DNA from: Streptococcus mitis 17/34
Lineage (GTDB): Bacteria > Bacillota > Bacilli > Lactobacillales > Streptococcaceae
Assembly: GCA_000430305.1 (NCBI GenBank)
Contig: ASZZ01000005.1
Span: 62,001 to 126,000 of the forward strand
Direction: 5' to 3'
Length of the DNA: 64,000 bases
Shown: piece after piece, positions 49,687 through 60,462 of the stretch
Layout of the letters: every line of letters starts with the position of its first letter
Position numbering within the stretch: position 1 is the stretch's first letter
Notes under the pieces: generated by a model
Database searches by the model: none
Told to the model about the DNA's origin: nothing
What the model saw: the letters and a program-made list of their open reading frames with translations, nothing else
Made by a program: the position numbers and the translations under genes

Positions 49687-50665
49687 CTATAATTTTGTGG
49701 GCAATTAACTGACGATAACAAATTTGCTTATTGCTTTTAGCATCATTGATAATCTGGAGGATAGTTTCAAGAGAAACACGACCAAGTTCTAGGCTATTGA
49801 TATCAACATAGGCCGCCAAGTTGAGCTTGGGATTGACCGAGTCAAAGCTGAGAACAGGGACATCCAGTTGGTACTTAGCAATATAGTCACAGACCCCTTC
49901 GGCTAGGAGACTATCGATTGTGATGATAGCATCGATTTGTGGGTCATGCTGAAAGAGAAGCTGACTAAATTGATATCCTTTTTCCTCTAGAAATTCATTT
50001 GCAAAGTAGGTCAGATTGTCATCAAGAGGCAGTTTGTATTGCTTGAGCGCGGATTCGTAACCAGTTAGACGGTCTTGTGTAACGAAGAGTTTCTTAGCAC
50101 CTCCGATAAAGGCAATTCGTTTACATCCTTTTTTGATGAAATATTCGGTTGCATCAAAACCAGCCTGGACATTGTCATTATCGACAAGAGGGATAAAGGG
50201 TGAAATGGATTTTCCTAGAATGAGGAAGGGGAACTGCTCTTCAGCCACCAATTTGACCAAGGGATCTTCCTCTTCGGCATAAAGGAAGATTAAACCATCC
50301 ACACGTTTGCCATAGACCATCTGGGAAATAGCTTTGAGTCGCTCTTTTTCATCTTTACCTGTTGCAATCTGAATGGCGTAGTGGTTTTCAGAGGCAACTT
50401 GGGCAATACCACGGAGGACAGATGGGAAGAAAGGATTTTGATAGAAGGCATCTGAGTCGTCAGGAAGCACCAAGCCGATAACCTGAGTATAGCTACTTAC
50501 CAAGCTACGAGCATTAAGGTTAGGGTGGTAATTGAGTTCCTTCATAGCCTTGCGAACGCGTTTTTTTGTTTCGTCGCTAATGGTTGATTTGTTTTGAATA
50601 ACACGGGTTACGGTTGAAGGTGAAACACCAGCAGCCTTGGCCACATCTTTAATCGTAACGGGCAT
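49679..50665 (-). CDS. malR: Maltose operon repressor MalR (LacI family)
   Basis: 328 aa. HTH TIKDVAKAAGVSPSTVTRVI with hinge helix (about 3-60) and a periplasmic-binding-like effector domain. It represses malXCD and malMP at CGCAAACGTTTGCG-type operators, two of which are visible at 55297 and 55684, and is released by maltose. It follows malA by 9 bases. Start MPVTIKDV with SD AGGAGA. Confidence 0.93.
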   Translation of the reverse strand: MPVTIKDVAKAAGVSPSTVTRVIQNKSTISDETKKRVRKAMKELNYHPNLNARSLVSSYTQVIGLVLPDDSDAFYQNPFFPSVLRGIAQVASENHYAIQIATGKDEKERLKAISQMVYGKRVDGLIFLYAEEEDPLVKLVAEEQFPFLILGKSISPFIPLVDNDNVQAGFDATEYFIKKGCKRIAFIGGAKKLFVTQDRLTGYESALKQYKLPLDDNLTYFANEFLEEKGYQFSQLLFQHDPQIDAIITIDSLLAEGVCDYIAKYQLDVPVLSFDSVNPKLNLAAYVDINSLELGRVSLETILQIINDAKSNKQICYRQLIAHKIIEK

Positions 50666-50674
50666 AAAAATCTC

Positions 50675-51475
50675 CTATTTATGGTAATCTGGATCACGGA
50701 AATGCGTTTTATAAAAGATAGTGACCAGATACAGAACAAAAAGAATGTTTTGTACAGTAATGAGAGTTGTCATATTTTGGCCAAATAGTCCCAAAATAAG
50801 CGTAATCAGAGTTGGTAATCCTAAACAGTTCAAGATAAAATGGTAGCACTCTTTAAAGGTCCTAAATGAAAAGAGGCGTGATTTCTTAGTGATATAAAGG
50901 AGAAGACTCGCTCCTAGAGAGACGATAAAGAAATTCAAACCAAAGAGGAAGCTAGCACCGAGAACTAGGAAGAGACTGATATAGACACGATTCTGCTGGT
51001 ACCAGTCTTTAGAAATTGCTTGGGTCAAGCTATCTTTACTTTTGAAACTCTCAGTATCAATCGCTCGGTAAGAGACACGGGTCAGTTCTTTACTTTCCTT
51101 GCTGATGACTAGCTCATTCGTATCGAAATGCAGTTGCAGGTCCTTAGGTAATTCCTTGCTTTGACTTGGACCGATTACAATAGAAGGCGCTTGACTAGCT
51201 GTTCCTGTATAAGTAAATTTACCATCAACAATTTTAGCATGTTCAGAGAGATCCTGGACAACCTCATCTGTCAATGGTTCATAGACATTATCGATAAAGG
51301 TTTCTAGCGGATAAGTATCCTGGGAGCTGTTTTGAATAGCAATGGGTACCATAGACAAGCTGATAAGGAAGATACTGGTAAAGAGAAGCTGAAACCAGTT
51401 GAGTCCGAAACGTTTGGATAGGGGCTTACGAAATCCCCAAATACTTGAAAAATAGGAAAATGGATATGGAAGCAT
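50675..51475 (-). CDS. malA: Maltodextrin-operon membrane protein MalA (DUF1189)
   Basis: 266 aa. One membrane segment near the N-terminus ([20 protein letters not shown]), an extracytoplasmic region (about 55-155) and three C-terminal segments ([54 protein letters not shown]). Named malA in pneumococcus from its place before malR; its biochemical role is not known. Upstream sequence to malD holds a BOX element. Confidence 0.85.
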   Translation of the reverse strand: MLPYPFSYFSSIWGFRKPLSKRFGLNWFQLLFTSIFLISLSMVPIAIQNSSQDTYPLETFIDNVYEPLTDEVVQDLSEHAKIVDGKFTYTGTASQAPSIVIGPSQSKELPKDLQLHFDTNELVISKESKELTRVSYRAIDTESFKSKDSLTQAISKDWYQQNRVYISLFLVLGASFLFGLNFFIVSLGASLLLYITKKSRLFSFRTFKECYHFILNCLGLPTLITLILGLFGQNMTTLITVQNILFVLYLVTIFYKTHFRDPDYHK

Positions 51476-51595
51476 TTGTATCTTTCTAAAAGGTGTTTTC
51501 TATATGAGTATTATTATATAGAGAAATGTGCTTTATTTCAAGTCTAGGAGATAAATTGCTTGCTGTAAGGATATTACTTACAGTAACAATCGCTA

Positions 51596-51710
51596 ATACT
51601 CAATGAAAATCAAAGAGCAAACTAGGAAGCTAGCCGTAGACTGCTCAAAGAACAGCTTTGAGGTTGTAGATAAAAGCTGATGTGGTTTGAAGAGATTTTC
51701 GAAGAGTATA
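51596..51710 (-). repeat. BOX element, shortened
   Basis: Minus orientation, from TACTCAATGAAAATCAAAG to GAGATTTTCGAAGAGTATA; the boxA CGTCGCCTTGCC core is deleted (joins at AAAGCTGATGTGG). Lies between malD and malA in the 261-base gap. Confidence 0.85.
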
Positions 51711-51736
51711 AAATGAAAAAGGGTGGCGGGGATATA

Positions 51737-52579
51737 CTATCCCTTGTCGCCACCACTTGTAAGTCCTGAAACAAAGTTCTTTTGTAGGAAGAAGAAGAGA
51801 ATACAGATTGGAAGGGCGATGAGGATAGCACCTGCTGAGAAGTAGGCAATCTTCATGTTTTTCACATTGCTAACGAAGGTTTGGAGACCTACGGCAACAG
51901 TAAAGTATTCTTTCTCACGAAGCAAGAAACTAGAGAGGATGTAGTCCCCGAAAGGTCCCATGAAGGCCCAGAGAGCTTGTACGGCAACCATTGGGCGAAC
52001 AAGTGGAAGAACAATTTGCCAGAAGCGACGGAAATGTCCTGCACCGTCTAGTTTTGCAGATTCGTCTAGAGACATTGGCACTGTATCGAAGTAACCTTTC
52101 ATCAACCAAGCATTCATCGGGATACCTCCACCAACGTAGAGGAAGATGAGGAACCAGCTGTGGTTAAGGGCATTCAACATAAGTGCCATAACGAAGAAGG
52201 CTGTCAAAGCGGCCATTGTTGGCACCATCTGGATAATCAAGAAGAAGACCAAACTTTGTTTACGAGCCAAGAAGTTGTAACGGCTGTAGGCATAACCAGC
52301 AAGTACGATGATACTTGTTTGAACAACCATGGTAATCAAGGCGATAATCAAAGTATTGAGGTACCAAGTACCGTACAAGGTTTCAGTGAAGAGGCCTTGG
52401 AAGTTAGCAAAACTAAAGTCGACGTTGCTGTCTAGTTTAAAGGCTGAGATGTTACCTGCTTTAAAGGCTGACATGATAGTAATCAAAAGTGGATAGATAA
52501 TCACGATTGATAGGCCAATTAAGTAGAGGTAAGTAAGGGTTTGAGTCAGTCTACGTTTGAGTTTAATTGAGTTATTCAT
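51737..52579 (-). CDS. malD: Maltodextrin ABC transporter permease MalD
   Basis: 280 aa, MalG-type permease. Six membrane segments and the ATPase-contact EAA loop [21 protein letters not shown] start at ATG 52579 ([18 protein letters not shown] 8 bases ahead); the upstream ATG abuts the SD. It begins 1 base after the malC stop codon region. Works with MalC, MalX and the shared ATPase (MsmK in pneumococcus, not in this window). Confidence 0.94.
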   Translation of the reverse strand: MNNSIKLKRRLTQTLTYLYLIGLSIVIIYPLLITIMSAFKAGNISAFKLDSNVDFSFANFQGLFTETLYGTWYLNTLIIALITMVVQTSIIVLAGYAYSRYNFLARKQSLVFFLIIQMVPTMAALTAFFVMALMLNALNHSWFLIFLYVGGGIPMNAWLMKGYFDTVPMSLDESAKLDGAGHFRRFWQIVLPLVRPMVAVQALWAFMGPFGDYILSSFLLREKEYFTVAVGLQTFVSNVKNMKIAYFSAGAILIALPICILFFFLQKNFVSGLTSGGDKG

Positions 52580-52580
52580 C

Positions 52581-53873
52581 TTAGACATCCTCCATATCAA
52601 ATGCGTGTAGTTTCTTGAATGCGATCATAGAGATTGAGATGACAATGATAGAGATAATCAAGGTAACAGCTGCCGCCATTGAGTATTGAGGAGATGTACC
52701 TGTTGTCAAACGGTAAATCCATGAGATCAAGATATCCGTTGAACCAGCTCCACCTCCGACACTACCAGGTCCTCCACCATTGAAGAGGTACATGATAGAG
52801 AAGTTGTTAAAGTTGAAGGTGTATTGGCTAATCAAAGTAGGTGCTGCAACAGCCAAGATCATTGGGAAAGTGATGTTGCGGAATTTTTGCCAAGCATTGG
52901 CACCGTCAATATAAGCTGCTTCGTAAAGGTCGTTAGGAATAGATTGTAAGATACCTAAAGTCAAAACGTAGATGTATGGGAATCCAAGCCAACCTTGCAT
53001 CATAATCAAGGCAACCTTAGTCCAAGTTGGGTCTGTTTTCCAAGGAATAAGAGCCCCATCAAGGAAAGGAAGGAATTTAGCAAAGATCGGCAAGACTTGA
53101 GTGTTGATAGCACCGACACTATCATTAAACATGTTTGAGAATGTCAAGATAGTGATGAAGGCTGGGACAGCCCAAGGAAGAAGGAAAATAACACCAAAGA
53201 TACGTTTTCCTTTGATAAATGGTTGGTTAGCAATGATAGCTGTGAAGATACCGATTACGATTTGTAAAGTTGAGGCAGCCAAAGCCCAGATGATGGTCCA
53301 AGAAAGAACGGAACCGAAGGCAGAACGGAAGGTACTCAAACTCCAAATGTTTGTAAAGTTTGTCAAACCAACCCAGTCCAACAATTTGTTTGGTGGCAAG
53401 TGTTGGAAGTCGTAGTTGGTAAAGGCAATCATCAAGGTTACGATAACTGGGAAGATGATCGCAAAAGTCATGGCAACATAAGATGGAATGATCAAGAGGT
53501 AAGGGAAGCCATTTTCATAGATTCCTTTGACCATTTCTTTAAAGGTAAGTGCTACTGGTATGCCATTGTTAATGTGTTTAGCAGTTGTATGTGCATCTTT
53601 GATATTTGCGAAATAAAAGAGTACATAAACAACTACAAAGATTAAATGGAAGGCACCGCGAATCAGCATGAAGAGGGAATTATCACGACCTGGCTTGTCA
53701 CCAAGAGTGATGAGGTTGCTCAATTCAGGGGCTGCAAGTGCTAGGAAATAAAGGACAAATACGATGGTTACACCAAGGAAGATAAAACCTTTGGCTTTTT
53801 GTTTATTGTAAATCTGTCCTAACCCAGGAATGATAGACAGCAGGGCTGCTTTACTAGGTTGTTGCTTTTCCAT
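52581..53873 (-). CDS. malC: Maltodextrin ABC transporter permease MalC
   Basis: 430 aa, MalF-type permease. Starts [20 protein letters not shown] with SD AAGGAG; about eight membrane segments. EAA loop [20 protein letters not shown]. It forms a heterodimer with MalD. Follows malX by about 110 bases with T-rich sequence but no perfect terminator. Confidence 0.94.
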   Translation of the reverse strand: MEKQQPSKAALLSIIPGLGQIYNKQKAKGFIFLGVTIVFVLYFLALAAPELSNLITLGDKPGRDNSLFMLIRGAFHLIFVVVYVLFYFANIKDAHTTAKHINNGIPVALTFKEMVKGIYENGFPYLLIIPSYVAMTFAIIFPVIVTLMIAFTNYDFQHLPPNKLLDWVGLTNFTNIWSLSTFRSAFGSVLSWTIIWALAASTLQIVIGIFTAIIANQPFIKGKRIFGVIFLLPWAVPAFITILTFSNMFNDSVGAINTQVLPIFAKFLPFLDGALIPWKTDPTWTKVALIMMQGWLGFPYIYVLTLGILQSIPNDLYEAAYIDGANAWQKFRNITFPMILAVAAPTLISQYTFNFNNFSIMYLFNGGGPGSVGGGAGSTDILISWIYRLTTGTSPQYSMAAAVTLIISIIVISISMIAFKKLHAFDMEDV

Positions 53874-53982
53874 AATAACTCCTTTCATAGGATACTGGTT
53901 TCTAGATAAAACCTAAACTATTTGTGTTTTTGTTGATAAATTCAAAGGGGGATTTGATTTCCACCCCCCTTGAACAAATTTT

Positions 53983-55253
53983 TTATTCACCAAATTTTTG
54001 TTTGATTGTTTCTTTGATCAATGTTACAGCATCGTTTGCAGCTGTCTTAGCATCTTTCTTACCGCTTACAGCTTCAAACAACATTGTTTTAGCTGGGTCC
54101 CAAACAGCTGACATTTGAGAGATGTTTGGCATTGGTTGAGCGTTCTTGAACTGTTTGATAACAGCTGTTGTCAACTCATCGTTTTTACCTTCAGCGTATG
54201 AACGAGCTTCAGTGTTAGCTGGGATTTCATTAGTTTTATCGTAGAAGGCTTTTTGTTGTTCAGTTGAAACAAGGAAGTCTACAAATTTTTGAGCAGCTTC
54301 AAGGTTCTTAGTGCTTGATGGGATGATCCAAGCTTTACCACCACCAAATGCTGCGTAGTCTTTTCCGTTTGGAAGAGTTGGGATAGTTGCAACACCGTAG
54401 TTTACTTTAGCGTCTTTGAAGGCTTGAGCTTTCCAAGGTCCATCGATGATAGCAGCTGTTTTACCTTCTTGGAATTGAGTTTGGATTAGGTTTCCAGCTC
54501 CTTCAGTATCTTGCATACCTTTAGGCCATTTTTCATACCAAGTTTTAGCGTATTCTACACCTTTGATAGCGCCGTCGTTTGCAAGACCGATGTCTTTAGC
54601 GTCTTTACCGTTTTGTCCGAATACGTAACCGCCGTTACCAGCAAGAAGTCCGTATGCAAAGTAGAAGTTTGTCCAGTCAGCTAGGAAAGCAGAAGTTTTT
54701 CCATCTTCTCCAGCGAATGCGTATTTGCTATCTTTAGCAAGGTTTTCCAAGTCAGCAAATGTTTTTGGAGCTTCTTTTACCAAGTCTTTGTTGTAGTACA
54801 TAACAAGTGACTCGATAACGGCAGGAGCACCGTAAACTTTACCGTCAGCAGCTGTTACAAGAGATTTAGTTTTATCATCTGTTTTAGCACCGTCGCTCAA
54901 TTTCACTTCTGAAAGTTGTCCGTCAGTACCAAGCTACCTACACGGTCGTATGGAGCCATCATAACGTCAGGAGCTTGACCTGATTGGTTGTCAAGAGAAA
55001 GTTTGTCAAGCCCACCCATTTGGTCACCAGATTTGATGTTAACTGTTGTTCCTGATTGTTCTTTATAAGCTTTAGCTACTGTTTCAGCATAAGCTTTGTA
55101 TTGGTCCTCAACGTAAAGAGTGATTTCTTTCGCTTCAGATGAACCAGTATCAGCAGCTTTTTCAGCAGGTTTGCTTCCACAAGCTACCAAAAGTAAGCTA
55201 GCAAGTGTAACAGTTCCAAGCGCAGTAGCGCTCTTCATGAATTTAGATGACAT
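53983..55253 (-). pseudogene. malX: Maltodextrin-binding lipoprotein MalX, frameshifted near 54934
   Basis: Substrate-binding lipoprotein of the maltodextrin importer. Signal peptide with lipobox TLASLLLVACGSK (lipidated Cys about 25). The N-terminal frame (55253 down to about 54906) runs DVMMAPYDRVGS then leaves register (LVLTDNFQK-stop). The rest, DGAKTDDKTKSLVTAADGKV to ETIKQKFGE, continues in another frame to 53983. Adding one base at about 54933-54935 (AGCTTGG to AGCCTTGG on the coding strand) restores VGSLGTDGQLSEVKLSDGAK and 423 aa, the pneumococcal MalX length. If real, maltodextrin uptake would be lost although malC, malD, malM and malP are intact. Confidence 0.9.
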
Positions 55254-55296
55254 AGTGTATTCCTCCTAAAGAATAACAAATTTTATAATGAGGAAA

Positions 55297-55310
55297 CGCA
55301 AACGTTTTCC
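55297..55310. promoter_or_regulatory. MalR-type operator of malXCD
   Basis: CGCAAACGTTTTCC, 13-14 bases downstream of the predicted start point of malX and 44 bases before its ATG. It matches the 55684 palindrome at 12 of 14. Confidence 0.75.
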
Positions 55311-55321
55311 TTTATGGGACT

Positions 55322-55350
55322 AGTATAACACAATCAGAAAGCGGTTGCAA
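55322..55350 (-). promoter_or_regulatory. malX promoter
   Basis: Minus strand TTGCAA (55350-55345), 17-bp spacer, TATACT (55327-55322). TGTG before the -10 gives a partial extended element. Confidence 0.8.
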
Positions 55351-55646
55351 GTGTTTTTTATAAAAAAAATAAAAAAAATTGTAGAAAATGGTAAACGCTT
55401 AATCGTCTTATATATAGTAGAAAATCCCAAAAATCGGTTTTGTTTCAAATTTAAAAAAGTTGAGAAAACGATTGCCTAATTTACAAATGAAAAGCAGAGA
55501 GGATTCTCACTTTATTTTTGCTTAAGTTTGCTTAAGTAAGATAAGTGAAATCCTTATTCCTATTTTGTTTGTTTCCTGAAAGGATATATATACGAGTAAG
55601 AAGAAAAAAATTTTAAAAAATAATCAAAAAAGTTATTTAAAACCGC

Positions 55647-55675
55647 TTGCATTTATCAAGAAAATGAGATATACT
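55647..55675 (+). promoter_or_regulatory. malMP promoter
   Basis: TTGCAT (55647-55652), 17-bp spacer, TATACT (55670-55675). The 55351-55646 stretch between the divergent promoters is A/T-rich, with runs of A and T, and shows no gene; GAAAACGATTG near 55472 could be a degenerate third operator. Confidence 0.8.
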
Positions 55676-55683
55676 AATCATAG

Positions 55684-55697
55684 CGCAAACGTTTGCG
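55684..55697. promoter_or_regulatory. MalR-type operator of malMP
   Basis: Perfect 14-bp palindrome CGCAAACGTTTGCG, starting 9 bases after the -10, so it overlaps the start point. Confidence 0.85.
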
Positions 55698-55743
55698 TTC
55701 GTAAAAATGTAATATCTAACTATAAACACATGAGGTGCTTATT

Positions 55744-57261
55744 ATGAAAAAACGTCAAAGTGGTGTGTTGATGCACATTTCTTCTCTTCCAGGAGCATAC
55801 GGAATCGGATCATTTGGTAAAAGTGCTTACGACTTCGTTGATTTTTTGGTTCGCACAAAACAACGTTACTGGCAAATCCTTCCATTAGGAACAACTAGTT
55901 ATGGAGACTCTCCTTACCAATCTTTCTCAGCCTTCGCAGGGAACACTCATTTTATCGATTTAGATATCTTGGTGGAACAAGGTTTGCTGCAAGCAAGTGA
56001 CCTTGAAGGGGTTGACTTTGGTAGCGATGCGTCTGAAGTTGATTATGCGAAAATCTACTATGCACGTCGTCCTCTTTTAGAAAAAGCGGTAAAACGTTTC
56101 TTGGAAGTAGGAGATGTTAAAGATTTTGAGAAATTTGCTCAAGACAACCAATCATGGCTTGAACTCTTTGCAGAGTATATGGCTATTAAAGAGAATTTTG
56201 ACAATCTTGCTTGGACTGAATGGCCAGATGCAGATGTTCGTGCTCGTAAAGCTTCAGCACTTGAAAGCTACCGTGAGCAATTGGCAGACAAGTTGGTTTA
56301 CCACCGTGTGACTCAATACTTCTTCTTCCAACAATGGTTGAAATTGAAAGCTTACGCTAACGACAACCACATCGAAATCGTTGGGGACATGCCAATCTAC
56401 GTAGCGGAAGATTCAAGCGATATGTGGGCAAATCCACATCTCTTCAAGACAGATGTCAACGGTAAGGCTACTTGCATCGCAGGATGCCCACCAGATGAAT
56501 TTTCTGCAACTGGTCAGCTTTGGGGTAACCCAATCTATGACTGGGAAGCAATGGACAAAGACGGCTACAAATGGTGGATTGAACGCTTGCGTGAAAGCTT
56601 CAAAATCTACGACATCGTTCGTATCGACCACTTCCGTGGCTTCGAATCTTACTGGGAAATCCCTGCTGGTTCCGATACAGCAGCACCTGGTGAGTGGGTG
56701 AAAGGTCCTGGCTACAAGCTTTTTGCAGCTGTTAAGGAAGAGCTTGGTGAGCTAAACATCATCGCAGAAGACCTTGGTTTCATGACAGACGAAGTTATCG
56801 AATTGCGTGAACGTACTGGCTTCCCAGGAATGAAAATTCTTCAATTTGCCTTCAACCCAGAAGACGAAAGCATCGATAGCCCACACTTGGCACCTGCTAA
56901 CTCAGTTATGTACACAGGAACACACGATAACAATACGGTTCTTGGTTGGTACCGTAACGAGATCGATGATGCGACTCGTGAATACATGGCTCGCTACACT
57001 AACCGTAAAGAATATGAAACAGTGCCACATGCTATGCTTCGTACCGTCTTTTCATCAGTTAGCTTCATGGCAATTGCGACTATGCAAGATTTGCTAGAAT
57101 TGGATGAGACAGCTCGTATGAACTTCCCATCTACTCTTGGTGGAAACTGGTCTTGGCGTATGACTGAAGATCAATTGACACCAGCTGTCGAGGAAGGCTT
57201 GCTTGACTTGACAACAATCTATCGCCGAATCAATGAAAATTTGGTAGAATTAAAGAAATAA
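55744..57261 (+). CDS. malM: 4-alpha-glucanotransferase (amylomaltase)
   Basis: GH77 enzyme (MalQ/MalM), 505 aa from ATG 55744 (SD TGAGGTG); transfers glucan units between maltodextrins in the cytoplasm. Catalytic landmarks: [17 protein letters not shown] (about 290-306, nucleophile Asp), [20 protein letters not shown] (acid/base Glu), [15 protein letters not shown] (stabilising Asp). It precedes malP by 25 bases; together they convert imported maltodextrins to glucose and glucose-1-phosphate. Confidence 0.96.
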   Translation: MKKRQSGVLMHISSLPGAYGIGSFGKSAYDFVDFLVRTKQRYWQILPLGTTSYGDSPYQSFSAFAGNTHFIDLDILVEQGLLQASDLEGVDFGSDASEVDYAKIYYARRPLLEKAVKRFLEVGDVKDFEKFAQDNQSWLELFAEYMAIKENFDNLAWTEWPDADVRARKASALESYREQLADKLVYHRVTQYFFFQQWLKLKAYANDNHIEIVGDMPIYVAEDSSDMWANPHLFKTDVNGKATCIAGCPPDEFSATGQLWGNPIYDWEAMDKDGYKWWIERLRESFKIYDIVRIDHFRGFESYWEIPAGSDTAAPGEWVKGPGYKLFAAVKEELGELNIIAEDLGFMTDEVIELRERTGFPGMKILQFAFNPEDESIDSPHLAPANSVMYTGTHDNNTVLGWYRNEIDDATREYMARYTNRKEYETVPHAMLRTVFSSVSFMAIATMQDLLELDETARMNFPSTLGGNWSWRMTEDQLTPAVEEGLLDLTTIYRRINENLVELKK

Positions 57262-57286
57262 TACAATATCAGGAGACACCTTAAAC

Positions 57287-59545
57287 ATGTTATCACTACA
57301 AGAATTTGTACAAAATCGTTACAATAAAACCATTGCAGAATGTAGCAATGAAGAGCTTTACCTGGCTCTTCTTAACTACAGCAAGCTTGCAAGTAGCAAA
57401 AAACCAGTTAATACTGGTAAGAAAAAAGTTTACTACATCTCAGCTGAGTTCTTGATTGGTAAACTTTTGTCAAACAACTTGATCAACCTTGGTCTTTACG
57501 ACGATGTCAAAAAAGAACTTGCAGCTGCAGGTAAAGACTTGATTGAAGTTGAAGAAGTTGAATTGGAACCATCTCTTGGTAATGGTGGTTTGGGACGTTT
57601 GGCTGCCTGCTTTATCGACTCAATTGCGACTCTTGGTTTGAACGGTGACGGTGTTGGTCTTAACTACCACTATGGTCTTTTCCAACAAGTTCTTAAAAAC
57701 AACCAACAAGAAACAATTCCAAACGCATGGTTGACAGAGCAAAACTGGTTAGTTCGCTCAAGCCGTAGCTACCAAGTACCATTTGCTCACTTCACATTGA
57801 CATCAACTCTTTACGATATTGATGTACCTGGTTACAAGACAGAAACTAAGAACCGCTTGCGTTTGTTTGACTTGGATTCAGTTGATTCTTCAATCATTAA
57901 AGACGGTATTAACTTTGACAAGACAGATATCGCTCGCAACTTGACTCTTTTCCTTTACCCAGATGATAGTGACCGTCAAGGTGAATTGCTCCGTATCTTC
58001 CAACAATACTTCATGGTTTCAAACGGTGCACAATTGATCATCGACGAAGCAATTGAAAAAGGAAGCAATTTGCATGACCTTGCTGACTACGCAGTTGTAC
58101 AAATCAATGATACTCACCCATCAATGGTTATCCCTGAATTGATCCGTCTTTTGACTGCTCGTGGTATCGAACTTGACGAGGCAATCTCAATTGTTCGTAG
58201 CATGACTGCCTACACTAACCACACAATCCTTGCTGAAGCCCTTGAAAAATGGCCTCTTGAATTCTTGCAAGAAGTGGTTCCTCACTTGGTACCAATCATC
58301 GAAGAATTGGATCGTCGCGTGAAAGCAGAATACAAAGATCCAGCTGTTCAAATTATCGATGAGAGCGGACGTGTTCATATGGCCCACATGGATATCCACT
58401 ACGGATACAGCGTTAACGGGGTTGCAGCACTTCACACTGAAATCTTGAAGAACTCTGAGTTGAAAGCTTTCTACGACCTTTACCCAGAAAAATTCAACAA
58501 CAAAACAAACGGTATCACATTCCGTCGCTGGCTCATGCATGCCAACCCAAGACTGTCTCACTACTTGGATGAGGTTATTGGAGAAGGTTGGCACCATGAA
58601 GCAGATGAGCTTGAAAAACTCTTGTCTTATGAAGACAAAGCAGCGGTCAAAGAAAAATTGGAAAGCATCAAAGCTCACAACAAACGTAAATTGGCTCGTC
58701 ATTTGAAAGAACACCAAGGTGTGGAAATCAATACAAACTCTATCTTTGATATCCAAATCAAACGTCTTCACGAGTACAAACGCCAACAAATGAACGCTTT
58801 GTACGTGATCCACAAATACCTTGATATCAAAGCTGGTAACATCCCTGCTCGCCCAATCACAATCTTCTTTGGTGGTAAAGCAGCTCCAGCCTACACAATT
58901 GCTCAAGACATCATCCACTTGATTCTTTGCATGTCAGAAGTTATTGCTAACGATCCAGCAGTAGCTCCACACTTGCAAGTAGTTATGGTTGAAAACTACA
59001 ACGTTACTGCAGCAAGCTTCCTTATCCCAGCATGTGATATCTCAGAACAAATCTCACTTGCTTCTAAAGAAGCTTCAGGTACTGGTAACATGAAATTCAT
59101 GTTGAACGGAGCTTTGACTCTTGGTACTATGGACGGTGCTAACGTGGAAATCGCTGAGTTGGTTGGAGACGAAAACATTTACATCTTCGGTGAAGATTCA
59201 GAAACTGTTATCGATCTTTACGCTAAAGCAGCTTACAAATCAAGCGAATTCTACGCTCGTGAAGCTATCAAACCATTGGTTGACTTCATCGTTAGCGATG
59301 CAGTTCTTGCAGCTGGAAACAAAGAACGCTTGGAACGTCTTTACAATGAATTGATCAACAAAGACTGGTTCATGACTCTTCTTGACTTGGAAGATTACAT
59401 CAAAGTGAAAGAGCAAATGCTTGCTGACTACGAAAACCGTGACGCATGGTTGGATAAAGTCATCGTCAACATTGCTAAAGCAGGATTCTTCTCATCTGAC
59501 CGTACAATCGCTCAGTACAACGAAGATATCTGGCACTTGAACTAA
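57287..59545 (+). CDS. malP: Maltodextrin/glycogen phosphorylase
   Basis: GT35 phosphorylase, 752 aa, releasing glucose-1-phosphate from maltodextrins. PLP-binding segment [20 protein letters not shown] (lysine in MKF), preceded by [20 protein letters not shown]-terminal [29 protein letters not shown]. Highly biased codon use suggests strong expression when MalR is released. The stop TAA is formed by the first bases of a BOX element. Confidence 0.96.
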   Translation: MLSLQEFVQNRYNKTIAECSNEELYLALLNYSKLASSKKPVNTGKKKVYYISAEFLIGKLLSNNLINLGLYDDVKKELAAAGKDLIEVEEVELEPSLGNGGLGRLAACFIDSIATLGLNGDGVGLNYHYGLFQQVLKNNQQETIPNAWLTEQNWLVRSSRSYQVPFAHFTLTSTLYDIDVPGYKTETKNRLRLFDLDSVDSSIIKDGINFDKTDIARNLTLFLYPDDSDRQGELLRIFQQYFMVSNGAQLIIDEAIEKGSNLHDLADYAVVQINDTHPSMVIPELIRLLTARGIELDEAISIVRSMTAYTNHTILAEALEKWPLEFLQEVVPHLVPIIEELDRRVKAEYKDPAVQIIDESGRVHMAHMDIHYGYSVNGVAALHTEILKNSELKAFYDLYPEKFNNKTNGITFRRWLMHANPRLSHYLDEVIGEGWHHEADELEKLLSYEDKAAVKEKLESIKAHNKRKLARHLKEHQGVEINTNSIFDIQIKRLHEYKRQQMNALYVIHKYLDIKAGNIPARPITIFFGGKAAPAYTIAQDIIHLILCMSEVIANDPAVAPHLQVVMVENYNVTAASFLIPACDISEQISLASKEASGTGNMKFMLNGALTLGTMDGANVEIAELVGDENIYIFGEDSETVIDLYAKAAYKSSEFYAREAIKPLVDFIVSDAVLAAGNKERLERLYNELINKDWFMTLLDLEDYIKVKEQMLADYENRDAWLDKVIVNIAKAGFFSSDRTIAQYNEDIWHLN

Positions 59546-59658
59546 TACTCTTCGAAAATCTCTTCAAACCACGTCAGCTTTATCTGCAACCTCAAAGCGG
59601 TGCTTTGAGCAACCTGCGGCTAGCTTCCTAGTTTGCTCTTTGATTTTCATTGAGTATA
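59544..59658 (+). repeat. BOX element, shortened
   Basis: Begins in the malP stop codon (TAATACTCTTCGAAAATC), keeps CTTCAAACCACGTCAGC, skips the rest of boxA, then carries CTCAAAGCGGTGCTTTGAG and boxC to TTTTCATTGAGTATA. Confidence 0.9.
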
Positions 59659-59687
59659 AGATACAAATTCATACTAATACATTTTGT

Positions 59688-59722
59688 AAAAAAGCGGATT
59701 TCGATTGAAATTCGCTTTTTTA
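59688..59722 (+). terminator. Terminator downstream of malP and BOX
   Basis: AAAAAAGCG / CGCTTTTTT with inner ATTTC / GAAAT around GATT. The next 140 bases (59723-59846) hold no gene I can support. Confidence 0.85.
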
Positions 59723-59846
59723 ATGATGTAGATTTGGGTCAATCTTGTCTAAAAATAGGGAAATCATAGATACAGTGAAGGCTTTAAATGCTGGTTTTCA
59801 CTGTCTTCAGCCTTATATTTCTTCGTAGTTGATTACCTCATATTCC

Positions 59847-59875
59847 TTGTATTCGCTTACACAAAGTATTATAAT
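59847..59875 (+). promoter_or_regulatory. Promoter of the 68-aa membrane protein gene
   Basis: TTGTAT (59847-59852), 17-bp spacer, TATAAT (59870-59875), 26 bases before ATG 59902. Confidence 0.75.
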
Positions 59876-59901
59876 ATGATTGTAGGAAAGAAGGTGTTTT
59901 T

Positions 59902-60108
59902 ATGTGGAAAAAATATTTTTCAAAATATAGATGGACTGATTTATTTTGGATTTTATTTATCATTTTGACCTGCCTCTATATTGGTAACCATGATTTGTTT
60001 CCTCTCAATCATCAAGAATTCTCTTTTCGTGGTAGCGTTTGGGGTCTGGTACTGGCCTTATATCACTTATTGTTCATTGATAAGTTTGTAATTTCGAATC
60101 GAAAATAA
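59902..60108 (+). CDS. Small membrane protein, 68 aa
   Basis: Basic N-terminus (MWKKYFSKYRWTD) then two hydrophobic segments (LFWILFIILTCLYIGNH and VWGLVLALYHLLFIDKFVI). SD AAAGAAGG with spacing 7 and a good promoter support it as real. Not recognised; possibly a bacteriocin-immunity-like or stress-related membrane peptide. Confidence 0.65.
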   Translation: MWKKYFSKYRWTDLFWILFIILTCLYIGNHDLFPLNHQEFSFRGSVWGLVLALYHLLFIDKFVISNRK

Positions 60109-60139
60109 AGATTAGAACTATGCTTGACTGCCTACTTTT

Positions 60140-60334
60140 ATGATTGATTTTTGGGGGAAGATTTTGTCTCTGTTATTTATTATTTTAAATTTATCTATTT
60201 TGTATAAGATCTATTCTTTGAGGCGGGAGAAATCGAAATACTTGATTTATACGGCCTATATCATATTTGGGGTAAATGTAATATATGGTATTCAATGGTT
60301 ATTGAAAGAACTGGTTTCAAAGATTTCCACTTAA
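60140..60334 (+). CDS. Small membrane protein, 64 aa
   Basis: Two hydrophobic segments (ILSLLFIILNLSILYKIY and LIYTAYIIFGVNVIYGIQWL) separated by RREKSK. It follows the 68-aa gene by 31 bases in the same direction, with no visible SD, so it may depend on coupled translation or start elsewhere. A strong hairpin follows. Function unknown. Confidence 0.5.
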   Translation: MIDFWGKILSLLFIILNLSILYKIYSLRREKSKYLIYTAYIIFGVNVIYGIQWLLKELVSKIST

Positions 60335-60367
60335 TGTGTATAGAAACTCCAGTGATTTTTGCATAAC

Positions 60368-60413
60368 AAAACGCATAAGATTAAGGTTTTGACCACCTGT
60401 TCTTATGCGTTTT
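60368..60413. terminator. Bidirectional terminator/SPRITE-like hairpin
   Basis: Perfect 13-bp stem AAAACGCATAAGA / TCTTATGCGTTTT with an inner AGGT / ACCT. Its reverse complement resembles the hairpin at 6308-6354. It separates convergent 60140-60334 and rlmA. Confidence 0.8.
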
Positions 60414-60462
60414 TGTAATATTGAAGATTTTCGGTAAGTTTTGTACCTTTGGGAAGTCTAGT

